DNA of 34,582 nt from an uncultured Clostridia bacterium (GTDB taxonomy: Bacteria; Bacillota; Clostridia; Oscillospirales; CAG-272), in NCBI GenBank assembly GCA_944384545.1, contig CALWTT010000030.1, forward strand, positions 1 to 34,582. Direction: 5' to 3'. The translations under genes were made by a program, and so were the position numbers. Every line of letters begins with the position of its first letter. Position 1 is the stretch's first letter. The notes beneath the pieces are model-generated. The model had not been told where the DNA came from, did not search any database, and saw only the letters and a list, made by a program, of their open reading frames with translations. Positions 31,008 to 34,582 of this stretch are shown here, one piece after another.

Positions 31008-31501
31008 ACAAGTTTGTGATAGCGGTATATGTGGAGAACCGGTTCGGGGTTCTGACGCGCGTGACCAGTATGTTTACGCGCCGGGGCTTCAACATCGACG
31101 CACTGACGGTAGGGGAGACCGAGAGTCCGGCCTATTCGCGGATCACCATCACGATGAGCGGGGACGGATATGCGCGGGATCAGATGATCAATCAGCTGCG
31201 GAAGCTCTTCAATGTGAAGAAGGTGGAGCTGCTGGAGCCGGAGCAGTCCTTTACGCGGGAGCTGATGCTGATCAAGGTAAAGAACAGCGGACAGACGCGG
31301 CAGGACGTGCTGGCGGCGGTGGATATTTTCCGCTCGAAGATCATCGACTATTCGGCCGATGCGCTGTGCATTGAGATCACCGGTGATCCGACCAAGATCG
31401 ATGCGTTTGTGGAGATCATGAAGCCATACGGCATCATTGAGCTCTGCCGTACGGGTATTGTGGCGCTGGAGCGCGGAAGCGGCAGTCTGCTGGCGCGCTG
31501 A
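31004..31501 (+). CDS. ilvN: Acetolactate synthase small (regulatory) subunit
   Basis: The 165-residue subunit activates IlvB and gives valine feedback. An N-terminal ACT domain (F-V-I-A-V-Y-V-E-N-R-F-G-V-L-T-R-V, then R-G-F-N-I-D-A-L-T-V-G) is followed by the C-terminal ALS_ss_C domain (E-I-T-G-D-P-T-K-I-D-A-F, then I-E-L-C-R-T-G-I-V-A-L-E-R-G). It overlaps ilvB by an ATGA, so production is coupled one to one. Length is normal for the bacterial small subunit. Confidence 0.96.
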   Translation: MNKFVIAVYVENRFGVLTRVTSMFTRRGFNIDALTVGETESPAYSRITITMSGDGYARDQMINQLRKLFNVKKVELLEPEQSFTRELMLIKVKNSGQTRQDVLAAVDIFRSKIIDYSADALCIEITGDPTKIDAFVEIMKPYGIIELCRTGIVALERGSGSLLAR

Positions 31502-31588
31502 GTGCAGACGCTTTTCTGCAAAACGGTGCCCCGCGCGGTCCGGAACCCGATCAGGACCCATAAAAACGGAAGAAAATCCAGGCAATAA

Positions 31589-32656
<1,068 letters not shown>

Positions 32657-32671
32657 GAGCGGGGTAGGAGC

Positions 32672-34342
32672 ATGATACAGGATAGCATTGTGGACGGATT
32701 TCAGAATGCGCCGCACCGTTCGCTCTACCATGCGCTGGGTCTGACGGCGGAGGAGCTGCACCGTCCGCTGATCGGCATTGTGAACTCGCAGAACGAGATT
32801 GTGCCGGGCCACCGTCACCTGGGCGAGATTGCCGAGGCAGTGAAGCTGGGGGTGGCGATGGCGGGGGGAACGCCGATTGTGTTTCCCGCGATTGCGGTCT
32901 GCGACGGGATTGCGATGGGGCATACCGGTATGAAATACTCGCTGGTGACCCGGGACCTGATTGCCGATTCGACCGAGGCGATGGTGCGGGCGCACGGCTT
33001 TGACGGCCTTGTGATGATCCCGAACTGCGACAAGAACGTGCCGGGTCTCCTGATGGCGGCGGCGCGGCTGAATATTCCGACGATTTTTGTGAGCGGCGGC
33101 CCGATGCTGGCGGGGCGCGTAGGCGGAAAGAAGACCAGCCTGTCGAGCATGTTCGAAGCGGTGGGCGCGTATGCGGCGGGTCGGATCGATGACGGAAAGC
33201 TGTGCGAGTACGAGGAGAAGACCTGTCCGACCTGCGGCTCCTGCTCGGGCATGTACACGGCCAACTCGATGAACTGTCTGACCGAGGTGCTGGGGATGGG
33301 CCTGCGCGGGAACGGAACGATTCCGGCGGTGTATTCGCGCCGGATCGAGCTGGCCAAGCGTGCGGGCATGCAGGTGATGGAGCTTGTGCGGCAGAACATT
33401 CGTCCGCTGGACATTCTGACGCCGGCCGCCTTCCGCAACGCGCTGACGGCGGATATGGCGCTGGGCTGTTCGACCAACAGCATGTTGCACCTGCCCGCCA
33501 TTGCAAACGAGTGCAACATTCCTTTTGCGCTCGATATGGCGAATGAGATCAGTGCGCGGACGCCGAATCTCTGTCATCTGGCGCCGGCGGGGCCGACCTA
33601 TATGGAGGACCTGGACGAGGCGGGCGGCGTATATGCGGTGCTGTCGGAGCTTTCGGAGGCCGGTCTGATCGACACGACGGTGCTGACCTGTACGGGAAAG
33701 ACGCTGGGCGAGAATCTTGCGGGGGCGGTCAACCGGAACCCCGAGGTCATCCGACCGCTGGACAATCCGTATTCTCCGACCGGCGGCATAGCGGTGCTGC
33801 GTGGGAATCTGGCGCCGGACGGGTGTGTGGTAAAGCGTTCGGCCGTGGCACCGGAGATGCTGGTCCACGAAGGGCCGGCGCGGGTGTTTGACTCGGAGGA
33901 GGAGGCGATCCGTGCCATCTATGCGAAGCAGATCCGGGCGGGCGATGTGGTGGTGATCCGGTATGAAGGCCCGGCGGGCGGACCCGGCATGCGGGAGATG
34001 CTCTCGCCGACCTCGGCGATCGCGGGTATGGGACTTGACCGGCAGGTGGCGCTGATCACCGACGGTCGCTTCTCTGGGGCGACGCGCGGTGCATCGATCG
34101 GTCATATCTCGCCGGAGGCGGCACGCGGCGGGCTCATTGCGTATGTCCTGGACGGGGATCGTATCTCCATCGATATTCCGAACTACCGGATAGAGCTGCT
34201 GGTGCCGGAGGCAGAGCTTGCCCGGCGCCGTGCGGAGATGACGCTGCCGCCGAAGAAGAAGGTGGGCGGCTATCTGGGGCGCTATGCGGCGACCGTATCC
34301 TCGGCCGACCGCGGCGCCATCCTGAACTACCAACAAGACTGA
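32672..34342 (+). CDS. ilvD: Dihydroxy-acid dehydratase
   Basis: The 556-residue Fe-S dehydratase converts dihydroxy acids to 2-oxo acids for valine and isoleucine. The cluster and metal motifs are seen in order: [26 protein letters not shown] and [18 protein letters not shown]. The C-terminal part has the [13 protein letters not shown] family signature. Length is normal for the short ilvD/edd branch. It lies 15 nt after ilvC, and its AGGAG is again very close to the ATG. Confidence 0.97.
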   Translation: MIQDSIVDGFQNAPHRSLYHALGLTAEELHRPLIGIVNSQNEIVPGHRHLGEIAEAVKLGVAMAGGTPIVFPAIAVCDGIAMGHTGMKYSLVTRDLIADSTEAMVRAHGFDGLVMIPNCDKNVPGLLMAAARLNIPTIFVSGGPMLAGRVGGKKTSLSSMFEAVGAYAAGRIDDGKLCEYEEKTCPTCGSCSGMYTANSMNCLTEVLGMGLRGNGTIPAVYSRRIELAKRAGMQVMELVRQNIRPLDILTPAAFRNALTADMALGCSTNSMLHLPAIANECNIPFALDMANEISARTPNLCHLAPAGPTYMEDLDEAGGVYAVLSELSEAGLIDTTVLTCTGKTLGENLAGAVNRNPEVIRPLDNPYSPTGGIAVLRGNLAPDGCVVKRSAVAPEMLVHEGPARVFDSEEEAIRAIYAKQIRAGDVVVIRYEGPAGGPGMREMLSPTSAIAGMGLDRQVALITDGRFSGATRGASIGHISPEAARGGLIAYVLDGDRISIDIPNYRIELLVPEAELARRRAEMTLPPKKKVGGYLGRYAATVSSADRGAILNYQQD

Positions 34343-34363
34343 AACAAGGCAGGGAAACAGAGC

Positions 34364-34582
34364 ATGTCAATGACCATGACGCAGAAGATCCTGGCTGCCC
34401 ATGCCGGGGTACCGGCGGTGGAAGCGGGAGAATTGATACTGGTAAAGCTGGACCGGGTACTGGGGAACGACATTACCTCTCCGGTGGCGATCCGGGAATT
34501 TGAGAAGCTGGGGCTGGACGGTGTGTACGACCGTGACCGCGTGACGATGGTGATGGATCACTTTGCCCCGAACAAGGATATC
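34364..34582 (+). CDS. leuC: 3-isopropylmalate dehydratase large subunit, N-terminal part
   Basis: Seventy-three residues are visible before the window edge. The sequence [13 protein letters not shown] followed by [18 protein letters not shown] and [10 protein letters not shown] is the N-terminus of the aconitase-family LeuC/HacA group that isomerises isopropylmalate. The short start and AHAG motif fit the type-2, archaeal-like LeuC, which works with a separate small LeuD subunit; leuD would be expected just downstream. AGGGA lies upstream of ATG 34364; ATG 34370 is a possible alternative. Cluster cysteines are beyond the edge. Confidence 0.9.
   Translation, partial: MSMTMTQKILAAHAGVPAVEAGELILVKLDRVLGNDITSPVAIREFEKLGLDGVYDRDRVTMVMDHFAPNKDI

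Overview
The window looks like chromosome from a GC-rich, spore-forming member of the Clostridia (Firmicutes). The reasons are the spore-coat pair cotJB/cotJC, the Shine-Dalgarno (SD) sites of AGGAGG type, near-consensus sigma-A promoters with 17-nt spacers, a YlmH-type S4 protein, and gene content typical of gut Clostridia. I cannot place it below class with confidence. Most of the DNA is GC-rich; one AT-rich patch (about 811-2250) stands out as probably acquired.

Layout. 1-810: end of cotJB, then cotJC, a manganese-catalase-like coat protein whose reading frame runs through its own terminator. 811-2280: AT-rich island with a SAM methyltransferase, a four-helix-bundle (S23-type) protein and an array of small hairpins spaced by GTGATAT/ATATCAC. 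2334-6337 (minus strand): yebC, argS and greA, with argS and greA separated by a kilobase of dispersed repeats. 6470-7228: ylmH, divergent from greA. 8120-10588: a small sugar-related unit (AraC regulator, hexapeptide acetyltransferase, aldose-1-epimerase-like protein). 10966-12573 (minus): a short MutS-like ATPase, divergent from a 1002-residue beta-helix lipoprotein (12897-15905).

16481-27081 (minus): one arginine/carbamoyl-phosphate operon, read argC-argJ-argB-argD-argF-carA-carB. The last gene is a single frame fusing full-length CarB to a full-length DapF (diaminopimelate epimerase) domain. The operon promoter is covered by two ARG boxes exactly 21 bp apart, so the fused DapF should be under ArgR control. 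ArgJ lets the acetyl group be recycled, and CarAB supplies carbamoyl phosphate to ArgF and to pyrimidines; argG and argH are not in the window. 27631-34582 (plus): a divergent branched-chain amino acid operon, leuA-ilvB-ilvN-ilvC-ilvD-leuC (leuC cut by the window edge), from a perfect consensus promoter.

The intergenic islands (4863-5833, 7229-8042, 10589-10965, 15957-16401) hold two modular repeat families. 'P' is a 20-bp palindrome with fixed flanks (7 copies). 'H' is a long hairpin with a constant 11-nt loop and covarying stem (6 copies). These repeats, the CarB-DapF fusion with a replaced catalytic cysteine, and the hairpin array beside the S23-type gene are the most interesting items.
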